From JAZDFP01 sp043801445 (lineage in GTDB: Bacteria > Planctomycetota > MHYJ01 > JACQXL01): DNA of 64,000 bases. Where the stretch lies: contig JAZDMB010000046.1 in assembly GCA_043801445.1 (NCBI GenBank), forward strand, positions 1-64,000, read 5' to 3'. Below, in pieces: positions 15,925-25,140 of the stretch (within the stretch, counting starts at the first letter, position 1; each line of letters begins with the position of its first letter). The notes below the pieces were generated by a model. It ran no database searches. It was not told the origin of the DNA and was given only the letters and a program-made list of their open reading frames with translations. The position numbers and the translations under genes are program-made.

Positions 15925-16530
15925 TTATCTTTGTGCTCTTTGTGCCTTTGTGGTTAATTTACTGCGTTTCAAAAAAGATAAAGCGGTCTGTCCGTAATCC
16001 CTTGAATCAACCACTTCCAGATTATTAAATTCGTCGCCTTTAATCTGTTTGGTTCTGTGTTCCACTATTATCATTCCGTTTTGGGTAATAATATTTTTTC
16101 CTGCCAGGTCGTCTATAAGTCTCAGGAGTTTCTCTTTAATAGGTTTTTCATCATAGTATCTATACGGAGGATCAATGAAGATATAATCAAATTTTTCATC
16201 ATTTTTAGTTGCGTATGATATAATATCAAAAGCATCCATAAGTAATACTCTTGCAACATTCTCCAATCTGAGTTTAGAGATGTTTTCCCGGATACTTTCA
16301 AGGCATAGCTGATGATTTTCAACAAAGAGACAATTCTTGGCTCCGCGGCTGATGGCTTCAAATCCCAGACTGCCTGTACCGGCAAACAGGTCTAAAACTT
16401 TTTTATCCTCAAATTCTCCCATTAGAATATTAAATAATGAATTCTTCATTCTGGCTAATGCCGGACGAATATCAGCATCTTGGGGAGTATATAAATTCAT
16501 TCCCTTATAAATACCACCGATTATTTTCAT
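15925..16530 (-). CDS. rsmD: 16S rRNA (guanine966-N2)-methyltransferase RsmD
   Basis: 201 aa, family-typical length. It makes m2G966 in 16S rRNA using SAM. It starts MKIIGGIYKGMNL (family G-xx-kG motif) and has a RPALARMKNSLFN segment, SAM motif I LDLFAGTGSLGFEA (~45-58) and catalytic motif IV FIDPPY (~117-122). The last residues (LTTKAQRAQR) are translation of a CACAAAG-type intergenic repeat that has replaced the native end. Next to uvrC on the same strand. Confidence 0.92.
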   Translation of the reverse strand: MKIIGGIYKGMNLYTPQDADIRPALARMKNSLFNILMGEFEDKKVLDLFAGTGSLGFEAISRGAKNCLFVENHQLCLESIRENISKLRLENVARVLLMDAFDIISYATKNDEKFDYIFIDPPYRYYDEKPIKEKLLRLIDDLAGKNIITQNGMIIVEHRTKQIKGDEFNNLEVVDSRDYGQTALSFLKRSKLTTKAQRAQR

Positions 16531-16584
16531 AAACTAAACTTAGAACTTATAGCATATGGGTTAGAATTTTCCATGCTCTTTGCT

Positions 16585-18009
16585 CTATGCTCCATGTTTT
16601 ATGGTTTCCTTGCTTCTTCTAAGATGATGATATCTTTGAGCGAAATTATGCGCTTCATCACGGATATAATCCAATAATTTCAGCTTATTATTCATTTTGT
16701 ATTTTGTAATCATACCGTTTTTCAGGAGATAAACCTTCTCGATTCCTGTCCCTTTGGCTAAACCAATAATCGGAGGCGGTTTGATTTTCATATTATCAAA
16801 AACAGCGGATGCTACCTTCAGATGCCCCTTACCACCGTCAACAAGAAGCAAATCAACTTTAGTATCGGTTTGAATAAGCCGTGAAAATCTCCTGTGAACA
16901 ACTTCTCTTATACGACTATAATCATCGGCTACACCTTCGGGAGTTTCTTTTATCTTGAATCGGCGATAAAGATTTTTCACAGGTTCGCCGTCAATAAAAA
17001 CAACAACGGAACCAACTGCCTGATTACCTTTAATATCTGAAACATCAACACCCTCAATATGTAAAGGAATATTTGATAGTCCGAGAATTTCCTTTATGAG
17101 TCGCAGTTTTTCCAAAGGAGTCTCTGATATTAATAGTTCCTCATAAAATAACCCCAATTTACCGACACGAGAAATATTGTTAAGAGAATTAATCCGGTCC
17201 CGATAAATAGCTGCATTTTCATAATCTAATTTATGGCTTGCTTCTCTCATTAACTTTTCCAATCTTTTCCTTAGAGATATTTTCTTGCCGACAAGAAAAT
17301 CTTTCAGTGAATTTATTATCTCCTGATAATTTAATTGGCTGATCCTATCCAAACAGGGAGCCGAACATAGTTTAATATGACTTAATAAACAACTTTTAGG
17401 AACAGATTTCTTTTTATATGAAGAACTTGCCCCGTTAGAAATGTTCTCCACCCAATTGTTCTTATTGTTTTGTTTGTCCTTATTACGAACGATACTATCA
17501 TTTCTAACGGGGTGAAGATGCATCAGTGTCTTGCTACTGCTGATTTTATATTTGCATATCCTGAATCTGAAAATACGCTGAAGAGTCCTGAAAGCATTCC
17601 TTAAATCAGTATTGTTGACAAAAGGACCATAATACAAATTATCTCTTTTACCTCGTTCGCGAGTAATAAAGACACGAGGAAATTCCTCTTTCGTAATAGC
17701 CAGCAGAGGGAAAGTTTTATCATCTGTAAGCCTCATATTATATCTAGGCTGTAACTCTTTTATCAAACGTGCTTCCAATAATAGAGCATCTAAATCGCTT
17801 TCAGTTTTCTTGTAAGTGATATTGACAACCTCCTGCATCATGGAGCTGGTTTTGGTTGTGAGGAAAGTCTGGAAATAACTTGTTAATCGGGAACGCAGAT
17901 TTGTTGCTTTACCGACATAGATGACCTTACCGGCAGAATCCTTCATGAAATATACACCGCTTACTGCCGGGAATCTGTTTATCTTTTTTCTCAATCTATT
18001 TTGATTCAT
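16585..18009 (-). CDS. uvrC: Excinuclease ABC subunit C, short form with inserted element
   Basis: 474 aa versus about 600 in typical UvrC. The GIY-YIG nuclease is at residues ~14-92 (VYFMKDSAGKVIYVGKATNL). The Cys cluster is C152, C207, C215, C219 (family ligands of a metal or Fe-S centre), UVR is at ~243-280, and the RNase H-like 5' nuclease domain follows (VDVSDI, LVDGGKGHL, RDEAHNFA). The protein stops right after YHHLRRSKETIKHGA, so the C-terminal tandem helix-hairpin-helix DNA-binding domain is missing. About 37 codons of a palindromic element (17430-17540) separate C152 from C207, keeping the frame. Role: 3' and 5' incision in nucleotide excision repair. Confidence 0.9.
   Translation of the reverse strand: MNQNRLRKKINRFPAVSGVYFMKDSAGKVIYVGKATNLRSRLTSYFQTFLTTKTSSMMQEVVNITYKKTESDLDALLLEARLIKELQPRYNMRLTDDKTFPLLAITKEEFPRVFITRERGKRDNLYYGPFVNNTDLRNAFRTLQRIFRFRICKYKISSSKTLMHLHPVRNDSIVRNKDKQNNKNNWVENISNGASSSYKKKSVPKSCLLSHIKLCSAPCLDRISQLNYQEIINSLKDFLVGKKISLRKRLEKLMREASHKLDYENAAIYRDRINSLNNISRVGKLGLFYEELLISETPLEKLRLIKEILGLSNIPLHIEGVDVSDIKGNQAVGSVVVFIDGEPVKNLYRRFKIKETPEGVADDYSRIREVVHRRFSRLIQTDTKVDLLLVDGGKGHLKVASAVFDNMKIKPPPIIGLAKGTGIEKVYLLKNGMITKYKMNNKLKLLDYIRDEAHNFAQRYHHLRRSKETIKHGA
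17430..17540. mobile_element. CCCCGTTAGAA palindromic element, long form, inside uvrC
   Basis: Left arm CCCCGTTAGAAATG (17430-17443) and right arm CATTTCTAACGGGG (17499-17512) are perfect inverted copies. The tail GAAGATGCATCAGTGTCTTG... ends CTACTGC at 17540. The boundaries are inferred from what the three long copies share. Length 111 bp = 37 codons, read through in frame by uvrC on the minus strand (encoding LHPVRNDS...ENISNGA). Confidence 0.85.
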
Positions 18010-18049
18010 ACAGGACTTATATAATTGAGATTGTTAACAAAGTCAATAA

Positions 18050-18170
18050 TCTCACCCTGAGCGGAGCGAAGGGTCTCAAAATGTGCGTAGTGAGATTCTT
18101 CGCGGAGTTTATCCCGCTTCCAGCGGGGCTCAGAATGACACCGCCCCGATGTTACATCGGGACGGTCTCA
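18050..18170. repeat. Interspersed repeat between uvrC and the GGDEF gene
   Basis: Contains TCACCCTGAGCGGAGCGAAG, GGAGTTTATCCCGC and the palindrome CCCCGATGTTACATCGGGAC. The GGAGTTTATCCCGC core recurs at about 5138, 5427 (inverted) and 54834 (inverted). No gene is supported here. Confidence 0.5.
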
Positions 18171-18209
18171 TCTTATCAAAATATTAAAGTTTTATTCATC
18201 AATTTCCTA

Positions 18210-18238
18210 TTGACAAGAAAAGACACATCTGGTATATT
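18210..18238 (+). promoter_or_regulatory. Sigma-70-type promoter for the PAS-GGDEF gene
   Basis: TTGACA (18210-18215), 17-base spacer, TATATT (18233-18238). The start of transcription would be near 18245, only about 8 bases before the ATG at 18253. With no Shine-Dalgarno present, this predicts a leaderless or nearly leaderless mRNA. Confidence 0.65.
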
Positions 18239-18252
18239 GCCACCACCTGTTT

Positions 18253-19716
18253 ATGAAAGAATTACCATATCATATTATTTTTGAAGATTCTAATGACCCA
18301 CAATATATTGTCGAGCTTGAGAACCTGAAGTTTTTAGAGGTTAATCGAGCCTTCGTTAAAATATCCGGCTATTCCAAGAAGGAATTACTCGGGCGACTGA
18401 AATATAGCGACCTTATACCACCGGAAGACATACCGCTTCTTAAGAAAATCGTTCAGAGGCGTAAAGCCGGTCTTATCTCTGAACGATATCAATTCAGAAT
18501 AAAAAACCGATTCAATAAAATCATACCGGTGGAAATAAGCGTTCGCGCAGTCAAGTTAGACGAGCACACATTAGCTATCGGTTCATGGAGAAATATTACT
18601 GAACGGTTAAAATGGGAAAGAACCATCCGAGAAAAAGTAACGGAACTGGCGCAATCCAATAATCGTATCTTATTACTAACCGAGAAAATAAAAGGCGTCC
18701 CCAAATTAACGTCATCTTTATTAAAAATGCCGACAGAAGAACATCTTATCAAAAATATCTGCGATACTCTTTGCGAACGCGAGAAACTAAATTACGAATC
18801 CGCTATCATTTATATGCTAAAGGAACATCACTTAATGTATCGTTACAGTAAACAGAGCAGGCTTTCCGGCGCACGACCAAGCTTCCCTAGAAAAATAGAT
18901 ATCGGCGGAGACCATATTTTATCAAAAGCATTCCGCTATTTTATGTCCACTTCCAACATCTTTAACAGAAAGATTTTCTGGGATACCAAAAAGGAATATA
19001 TAATTTTACCTTTAGCCGGACGCGAAAAAGCTATCGGTTTGATACTGCTCAAAACAAATTATATAGAAAAAGAATTAATGGAATCCAATCCTGCAGCAAA
19101 AAAAGGATATTATGATGTTTTGAGGACGCTGATAAATTCCGTCGGACTGGCTATAGAAAATATAAGACTTACCGAGATTTTAAAAATACAGTCTATCAGA
19201 GATGGATTAACTGATGTTTATAATCGTCGTTATTTTGAAAGCAAGCTTAATGAGGAATTTGGCCGTGCCATGCGTTATCAACGCCGTTTATCCCTATTAC
19301 TTATTGACTTAGATAATTTCAAAACAATAAATGACACTTATGGCCACAGACAAGGTGACCGTATTTTACAGGAAGTGGGACATTTGCTTCAGTATCATTC
19401 CCGGAAGATAGATTCGGTTTGCCGATATGGCGGTGATGAATTTGCAATCATTCTACCGGAAACTACTTCAGAAGGCGCTTATCTTAAGGCTAATAATATT
19501 TCGCAACAGATTCAAAATTATCACTTTACCAATATTACTAACCCTAAAAAACCATTTAAATTGAAAATAAGCACCGGCGTCACTGTTTTATCTGATGACA
19601 TAAAAACAGCAGACGATATGGTTATTGCGGCTGATAAATTATTATTCAGCGCCAAAGATAAAAAGAATTATGCGTTACGAAGAACCAATTTATCGACCAC
19701 CTTCAGAAGCAGATAG
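18253..19716 (+). CDS. PAS / GAF-like / GGDEF diguanylate cyclase
   Basis: 487 aa, cytosolic. A PAS domain (about 10-120: KFLEVNRAFVKISGYSKKEL) is followed by a GAF-like region (about 145-300) and a GGDEF domain (about 315-480). The GGDEF domain has the intact active site RYGGDEFAIILPE, and RKID five residues before GGDEF forms the canonical inhibitory I-site. It should make cyclic-di-GMP from two GTP, with product inhibition. Its end overlaps the next gene by 47 bases in another frame. Confidence 0.88.
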   Translation: MKELPYHIIFEDSNDPQYIVELENLKFLEVNRAFVKISGYSKKELLGRLKYSDLIPPEDIPLLKKIVQRRKAGLISERYQFRIKNRFNKIIPVEISVRAVKLDEHTLAIGSWRNITERLKWERTIREKVTELAQSNNRILLLTEKIKGVPKLTSSLLKMPTEEHLIKNICDTLCEREKLNYESAIIYMLKEHHLMYRYSKQSRLSGARPSFPRKIDIGGDHILSKAFRYFMSTSNIFNRKIFWDTKKEYIILPLAGREKAIGLILLKTNYIEKELMESNPAAKKGYYDVLRTLINSVGLAIENIRLTEILKIQSIRDGLTDVYNRRYFESKLNEEFGRAMRYQRRLSLLLIDLDNFKTINDTYGHRQGDRILQEVGHLLQYHSRKIDSVCRYGGDEFAIILPETTSEGAYLKANNISQQIQNYHFTNITNPKKPFKLKISTGVTVLSDDIKTADDMVIAADKLLFSAKDKKNYALRRTNLSTTFRSR

Positions 19717-20542
19717 CCTTCTTATTCAAGCCTCTATAGGTTGCCCGCACAATAAATGTACATTCTGCGGGATGTATAAAGAGAAAAAATTCCGCATCAG
19801 ACCTGCCAGCGAAATTAAGGAAGATATCCTGCTGGCGAAAAAGTGTTATGGCAATACCGTTGAAAGTATCTTTTTCCCTGACGGCAATACTATTATAATG
19901 AAGGTTGCTCAATTGGAGGAAATCTTCAAGTTCTCACACCAGACATTTCCTAATCTCAAAAGAATAACCTTATATGCCTCGGCAAAGTTTCTCAAGTTCA
20001 AATCACTGGAAGACCTCAAACGGCTTAAAACAGCAGGGCTGAATCGACTCCATAAAGGATTAGAAAGCGGAAACGATGAAGTATTAAAACATATCCAAAA
20101 AGGCGCTGATGCAAGATTGATGAAAGAAACAGGCAAAAGAGTCAAAGATGCAGGAATAGAATTAAGCGAGTATGTGCTTATTGGCATCGGCGGAAAAAAA
20201 TTATGGCAGGAGCATGCCAGAGACACTGCCAATGTCCTGAATGCGATTAACCCTGATTTTATCCGCTTACGCACATGGGTGCCGGTACCGGTTGCACCGC
20301 TTTATAAAGATTACCGAAGCGGAGAATTCCAACTTCTTTCACCGTATGAAGCACTTAAGGAAACGCATCTGTTACTGGAAAATCTTGAAGTAACCAGTTT
20401 ATTCTTAAGCGACCACATCTCTAATTTTGTCAATATTTCAGGTCATTTGCCGAGGGATAAGGAAAATATGCTGGCAAAAATAAATAGCGCTTTACAATGC
20501 GATGAAAATTCTTTTAGACCTGCTATAATTGAGAATCTTTAG
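19670..20542 (+). CDS. Radical SAM protein
   Basis: 290 aa. The Fe-S motif is CPHNKCTFC (C-x4-C-x2-C as seen; the radical-SAM pattern is C-x3-C-x2-C within a slightly longer first gap), at residues ~25-33 and followed by GMYKEKKFRIRP. The glycine-rich SAM contacts and TIM-barrel pattern follow (RITLYASAKFL, GLESGNDEVLKHIQKG, VLIGIGG). It belongs to the large B12-independent group annotated as COG1032-like; the reaction is unknown. The start at ATG 19670 puts the conserved RPPSEADSLLIQASIG near the N-terminus; the gene begins inside the end of the GGDEF gene. Confidence 0.82.
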   Translation: MRYEEPIYRPPSEADSLLIQASIGCPHNKCTFCGMYKEKKFRIRPASEIKEDILLAKKCYGNTVESIFFPDGNTIIMKVAQLEEIFKFSHQTFPNLKRITLYASAKFLKFKSLEDLKRLKTAGLNRLHKGLESGNDEVLKHIQKGADARLMKETGKRVKDAGIELSEYVLIGIGGKKLWQEHARDTANVLNAINPDFIRLRTWVPVPVAPLYKDYRSGEFQLLSPYEALKETHLLLENLEVTSLFLSDHISNFVNISGHLPRDKENMLAKINSALQCDENSFRPAIIENL

Positions 20543-20560
20543 GCGTTCAGATTTTTGTGA

Positions 20561-21718
20561 TTAGGCGAACAATTTTCTCAGTTTACTCTGATAATTTTTA
20601 AAGTTGTAAGACATTTCCAATAAGGTATCCGCTCCGAATTTATTCATAAAAGCCCTGGCTATTTCAAAAGCCACAACAGATTCACCGACTACAGATGCGG
20701 CTGAAACAGCACAAATATCAGACGATTCCACCTGTGCTTTTGACGGGCGTTTAGTTTTTATGTCTATAGTCGGTAACGGTTTTTTTAGTGTCGGGATGGG
20801 CTTTACCGATGCTCTGATAACAATATTTTCACCATTCGTTAACCCGCCTTCTATACCGCCTGCGCAGTTAGTCCTTCTTTTCCAGCCACCGTATTTATTG
20901 AGAATCGGACGATTATTGTGTATCTCAAACAAATCCATTACTTGAGAGCCGGGTTTGTCAGAATAGCCAAAGCCCAGTCCAATCTCTACGCCTTTAACCG
21001 CGGGTATAGCCATTATTGCCTGAGAAAACCGGGCATCAAGCCTGTCTTCCCAATGTGTATGGTCACCTAACCCTACCGGGATGTTAAAACCAACCACCTC
21101 AAACACCCCACCAAGTGTATCTCCATTTTTTTCCGTCTCGGCCAAGAGTGTTTTCCAATCAGAAATAACCTTTTTATCCATAGTATAGAAATAGTTGTCA
21201 CGATTTTTCAGTATATGGCGGTATTGGAGCGTCTTATTAGCCGGCTGATTTGTGGGAATAGAACCAATCTGACTGACATAACCAATAACCTTAATATTAA
21301 AATAATTCAGAAATGATTTGGCAACAGAGCCGGCAATAACGCGTCCGACAGTTTCTCTGGCGCTTGAACGCTCTGCTCCCACACGACCATCTAAAGATAA
21401 GAATTTCATCGCTGCTGCTAAGTCGATATGGCCGGGCCTAATCTTTGTAAGTGGTAATATTCTATCAATAGTATCGGCATAATTTCCGACTAATATAGTC
21501 AGAGGTGTTCCAATGGTTTTCCCTTTTCGTATACCGCTTAATATTTCTATCTTATCGGATTCACGGTTCATACGTGGACCCCGACCGGATGCAAGCCTAC
21601 GGCGCTTCAACTCCGAATATATCTCTTTAATATTTACAGTCAAACCTAATGGTAATCCTTTTATAATTGCAGTAATGCCTTTCCCATGTGATTCACCAGT
21701 CGTAAAATAAGACAACAT
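20561..21718 (-). CDS. aroC: Chorismate synthase
   Basis: 385 aa, standard length. It converts EPSP to chorismate with reduced FMN, the last shared step of aromatic biosynthesis. Signatures are the N-terminal TTGESHGKGITAIIKGLP, RRLASGRGPRMNRESD, RPGHIDLAAAMKF, SARETVGRVIAGSVAK and GGIEGGLTNGE. It begins 10 bases after the HEAT lipoprotein stop on the same strand, so the two may be one transcript, although no functional link is evident. Confidence 0.97.
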   Translation of the reverse strand: MLSYFTTGESHGKGITAIIKGLPLGLTVNIKEIYSELKRRRLASGRGPRMNRESDKIEILSGIRKGKTIGTPLTILVGNYADTIDRILPLTKIRPGHIDLAAAMKFLSLDGRVGAERSSARETVGRVIAGSVAKSFLNYFNIKVIGYVSQIGSIPTNQPANKTLQYRHILKNRDNYFYTMDKKVISDWKTLLAETEKNGDTLGGVFEVVGFNIPVGLGDHTHWEDRLDARFSQAIMAIPAVKGVEIGLGFGYSDKPGSQVMDLFEIHNNRPILNKYGGWKRRTNCAGGIEGGLTNGENIVIRASVKPIPTLKKPLPTIDIKTKRPSKAQVESSDICAVSAASVVGESVVAFEIARAFMNKFGADTLLEMSYNFKNYQSKLRKLFA

Positions 21719-21728
21719 AATATTTTAT

Positions 21729-24002
21729 TTATTTAGGATTAGGCGGTTGATTATCTGAAGAATTAGGGACAATCAATGATTTTTCAGCCTCAATGTTCAT
21801 CTTTTCAAGTTTCTCTTTTATTTCCGGAGGAACCGCGGTTCTTTTTAAGAGTTTAGAAATTTCCTCTATGATTTTAGAGTATTCTTTCCGTGAAAAATAA
21901 AAAGAAAGTAGTTCTATTTTTAATGACCACCATTGCGAACTATCCTCTTTCTGGTCATCTAAAAGTGCCATGCATGATTTACTGGCTAAATCATATTGCT
22001 TGAGATTTTTATAACATTCAATAAGCGCTAAAGTAAATTCCGGTTTACCTGAAAAATATTTTTCAGCTTCCAACAAATATTGAACAGCTTGATTCCAATC
22101 CCCCATTTCAGTGAGAATCAATCCTAAACTACCTATATTCGTTAATAATCTCGGTTCTAATTCTTTAGTTTTAAATTGGGGATTACTAATAATTTTCTTC
22201 AGCATTAAATTGGAATAAGAAAGATGTTTTGACTCTTTAAGTTTACTTGCAATTTCTTCCATCAAATCAAAATTGTCATAAGTAATTGATAATATAGCAT
22301 TCCATACGGAAGCGGTAAGTTTCTCATCGGATTCATTTAATACCGTGAGTAAGGATGATAAGGTGGTTTTGTCTTTAATTGCTCCCAAAGCATCGGCAGC
22401 CAATTGTCTTGTTCGTAAATCTTTATCATTAAGCAAAACTTTTATAATTTCAGGGCATATCGTTTTATTACCTAATTTACCCAGGGCTTCTATGGTAATC
22501 TGTTTAATATCCATGAATTCATCATTAAGAAGCTTAACTAATTGAGGAGCAACATCTCCTACCCCAATTTTTCCAAGAGTATTAGAGGCAGACCAACGAA
22601 CACGGGGTCTTGCATCGTTTATAAATGGCAGAATTTCTACAACACTGCTTGGCTCTCTAATATCATCAAAAGCATCAATAACAGCTTTAATGATTTTCTC
22701 TTCATTTTGATATTTTGGTGATTTAAGAATATCATAGAATCTGGAAACAGCTAAACGGGCTTCTTGTCCAAAACCTCCGATTGTTTCCACTACAATTAAA
22801 ATGGTTTCCAATGGGCTAGTATCTATAAGAGCAAGTAAGTGCGGGATTATTTTAGGATTTTTGATTTTACCTAAAGCAATAATGGCTTTATTCTTCAGAT
22901 TATCTGCTTCTCTTGGGTCATTTAATATAATTAAAAGTGGCTCTATTGCTCTCTCGTCACCCAAATCACCCAAAATAATTATTACCATTAAACGAAAATC
23001 GTCAATGGAAGCATCTGTTGAATGATTTTTATTGGCCTTCAATAATTCCGTTAATTTAGATACCATTTGCTTGGCTTTCTCTTGATCCAAAGCTTTCACC
23101 TGTTCAAGCGCATACTTCTTCACTATTATAAATTCATCATCTAAAGCATTGGTCAACAAATTAATCTCGGCTGTAGCATCAGTAAGTCTTCGCGCTTGTT
23201 CCAATTTCATTTTCAAAATATCCACTTTCACTAAAGCGATATTCTCAGCGTATTGCTTAATAAGTTTATCTTTTTCTTCCATCTGTTTATTATATTCAAT
23301 AATAGATTGTTCCAACCATCTTTCTCTTGGTTGATTACGATTTAGCATCCACCATTTCGTCCATTCCTCTTTGGTATTAAATCTCTGACGGGTTATTATG
23401 TTCAAGGTGTTAATAATCTCAGAATTAAATTCGCTTTTACGGCCGGTCAATAAACCTATTAAAAATGGAATGCTCCGTTTGCTGGGAACAAAAGACAAGC
23501 CTCTGATTAAATTTTGCCGGATTGCCTCTGACTTTTCAGGTTGATTCAAATATTTTATAATGATTTTGGCGACCATCTCGGTTTCGGAATTGCTGAAAAT
23601 GGAAAAAATATACGGTTGGAATGCGGGGTTACCTGTCTCTAAAATATGAATTACTTCTTCAATAAACCGTTCATTTTTACGACTGCCTAAAGTCTTCAGT
23701 ACCGATTTGACTGCTTCTTCATTATCGCTTTTTAATGCTTCGGATATTATTTTATTTGCTTTTCTTGAATTTAAACTAAGCAGCCTCTCGGCAGCTAGGT
23801 CTCTTCCGGTGGCATCAGATGCATAAAGTCTTTTCTTGAGATGCTCCGGCTCATTATAGACATCAGTTTCTTTTATTTTCTCTTCTGCGAGTAAAAACCC
23901 CTCACGATCCGGCGCCGGTATCATCTCTTTGGAACCCTGAGCGCGACAGGAACTTAATATACCAGCTGAAATAATTACGATGCCGAATAAAAATATTCTC
24001 AT
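21729..24002 (-). CDS. HEAT-repeat lipoprotein with C-terminal TPR-like part
   Basis: 757 aa. Lipoprotein signal MRIFLFGIVIISAGILSSC. From about residue 55 to 620 there are many HEAT repeats (for example ERAIEPLLIILNDPREADNL, KNPKIIPHLLALI, RTRQLAADALGAIKDKTTLS). Residues about 640-740 have a TPR-like pattern (GDWNQAVQYLLEAEKYF). It is a helical scaffold for protein-protein contacts in the periplasm or at the outer membrane. No enzymatic motif is seen. Confidence 0.8.
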   Translation of the reverse strand: MRIFLFGIVIISAGILSSCRAQGSKEMIPAPDREGFLLAEEKIKETDVYNEPEHLKKRLYASDATGRDLAAERLLSLNSRKANKIISEALKSDNEEAVKSVLKTLGSRKNERFIEEVIHILETGNPAFQPYIFSIFSNSETEMVAKIIIKYLNQPEKSEAIRQNLIRGLSFVPSKRSIPFLIGLLTGRKSEFNSEIINTLNIITRQRFNTKEEWTKWWMLNRNQPRERWLEQSIIEYNKQMEEKDKLIKQYAENIALVKVDILKMKLEQARRLTDATAEINLLTNALDDEFIIVKKYALEQVKALDQEKAKQMVSKLTELLKANKNHSTDASIDDFRLMVIIILGDLGDERAIEPLLIILNDPREADNLKNKAIIALGKIKNPKIIPHLLALIDTSPLETILIVVETIGGFGQEARLAVSRFYDILKSPKYQNEEKIIKAVIDAFDDIREPSSVVEILPFINDARPRVRWSASNTLGKIGVGDVAPQLVKLLNDEFMDIKQITIEALGKLGNKTICPEIIKVLLNDKDLRTRQLAADALGAIKDKTTLSSLLTVLNESDEKLTASVWNAILSITYDNFDLMEEIASKLKESKHLSYSNLMLKKIISNPQFKTKELEPRLLTNIGSLGLILTEMGDWNQAVQYLLEAEKYFSGKPEFTLALIECYKNLKQYDLASKSCMALLDDQKEDSSQWWSLKIELLSFYFSRKEYSKIIEEISKLLKRTAVPPEIKEKLEKMNIEAEKSLIVPNSSDNQPPNPK

Positions 24003-24049
24003 AATTATAAATTATAACTTATGTTTTTTCATCGTCAATACAAAAACAC

Positions 24050-24073
24050 ATGAAAATTCTTGCTTATTTTCAT
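24050..24073. promoter_or_regulatory. Inverted repeat ATGAAAAT-N8-ATTTTCAT
   Basis: Perfect 8-bp arms around an 8-base spacer, in the 135-bp gap between two divergent genes and about 65-90 bases before the membrane GGDEF gene. It could be a regulator site. The region is AT-rich, so chance is not excluded. Confidence 0.3.
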
Positions 24074-24137
24074 AAAAAATATATAAATAAACAATTCGTA
24101 TGAGATATTTAACAATCAAAGGACTACCTGAAAAATT

Positions 24138-25112
24138 ATGGGTGCTCATTCAAAATCACAAGGGCTAAAATATAAGCTGTGGATCGCTTATATTCTTTTG
24201 TCTATCATCCCCACCTTATTTTTCATCTATCTATTAAGTAATGGATTTATTGTAAATCTTCAGAAGAATAATATCACTGCAAATCAACTAATCACATTGG
24301 GAATCGGAATAGGTGCTATTGTTTTAATGTCCATATCAGCCCTATTTTTATTGTACCGTCCTATTTCATCATTGGATCAAATCAGCAAGAAAACAATGGG
24401 TCTTGTCAAAGAATATATTCCCAAAGATACCATATCTGATGCCACCGATGAAGTGGAAAGATTAAATCTTTCTTTTATGGGAATATTTAAAGAAGTTCAG
24501 TTGAAAGTACATGAAGCCAATAAATATGCTCAAGAATTAAGCGAACTCAACCAAAAATTATTGCAGATGGCAGTTAAAGATGGTCTTACCTCACTATACA
24601 ATCAAATCTATATAAAAGAAAGATTGGATAATGAACTCAAACGAGCCCAACAGTTCAATCAACCTCTTGCCATTATGATGATAGACATTGATAATTTTAA
24701 GAAAATCAATGATTCCTATGGCCACTTAGTGGGTGATAATTGTCTTCAAGCAATAAGCCGTTTAATCAAGGATAGTATCAGAAACATTGATATACCTGCA
24801 CGCTACGGGGGCGAAGAATTTTTGGTTATTCTACCAAACACAAAAAGCGATGAAGCTTTCAAAATTGCTGAAAAAGTCCGTCAATACATCTCCGACCACC
24901 CATTACAAACAATGTCGTCTTTGTCTCAAAACCTCATAGAGAACCAAAGCCAGCAGAATAATAAAACCGTTTCAATTACGGTCAGTATTGGAGTTGAATG
25001 TTATTCGCAAATCTCAGATATCCAAACTACCGATGAACTGATTCGGGCGTCAGATAACGCCCTTTATCAAGCTAAGAAAAAAGGTAAAAATCAAGTGTCT
25101 TTAGCTGTATAA
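24138..25112 (+). CDS. Membrane-bound diguanylate cyclase (HAMP-GGEEF)
   Basis: 324 aa. Two membrane helices (about 14-35 and 51-76) enclose a very short periplasmic loop, and a HAMP-like linker (about 77-125) follows. The GGDEF domain (about 150-323) has ARYGGEEFLVILPN. RNID precedes GGEEF by five residues, giving an intact I-site. It should synthesise cyclic-di-GMP at the inner membrane. With no sizeable sensory loop, the signal probably comes from the membrane or a partner. pgk lies 28 bases downstream but is likely independent. Confidence 0.9.
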   Translation: MGAHSKSQGLKYKLWIAYILLSIIPTLFFIYLLSNGFIVNLQKNNITANQLITLGIGIGAIVLMSISALFLLYRPISSLDQISKKTMGLVKEYIPKDTISDATDEVERLNLSFMGIFKEVQLKVHEANKYAQELSELNQKLLQMAVKDGLTSLYNQIYIKERLDNELKRAQQFNQPLAIMMIDIDNFKKINDSYGHLVGDNCLQAISRLIKDSIRNIDIPARYGGEEFLVILPNTKSDEAFKIAEKVRQYISDHPLQTMSSLSQNLIENQSQQNNKTVSITVSIGVECYSQISDIQTTDELIRASDNALYQAKKKGKNQVSLAV

Positions 25113-25140
25113 TTTTAATGTGCTATATTAGGAGGTTATC

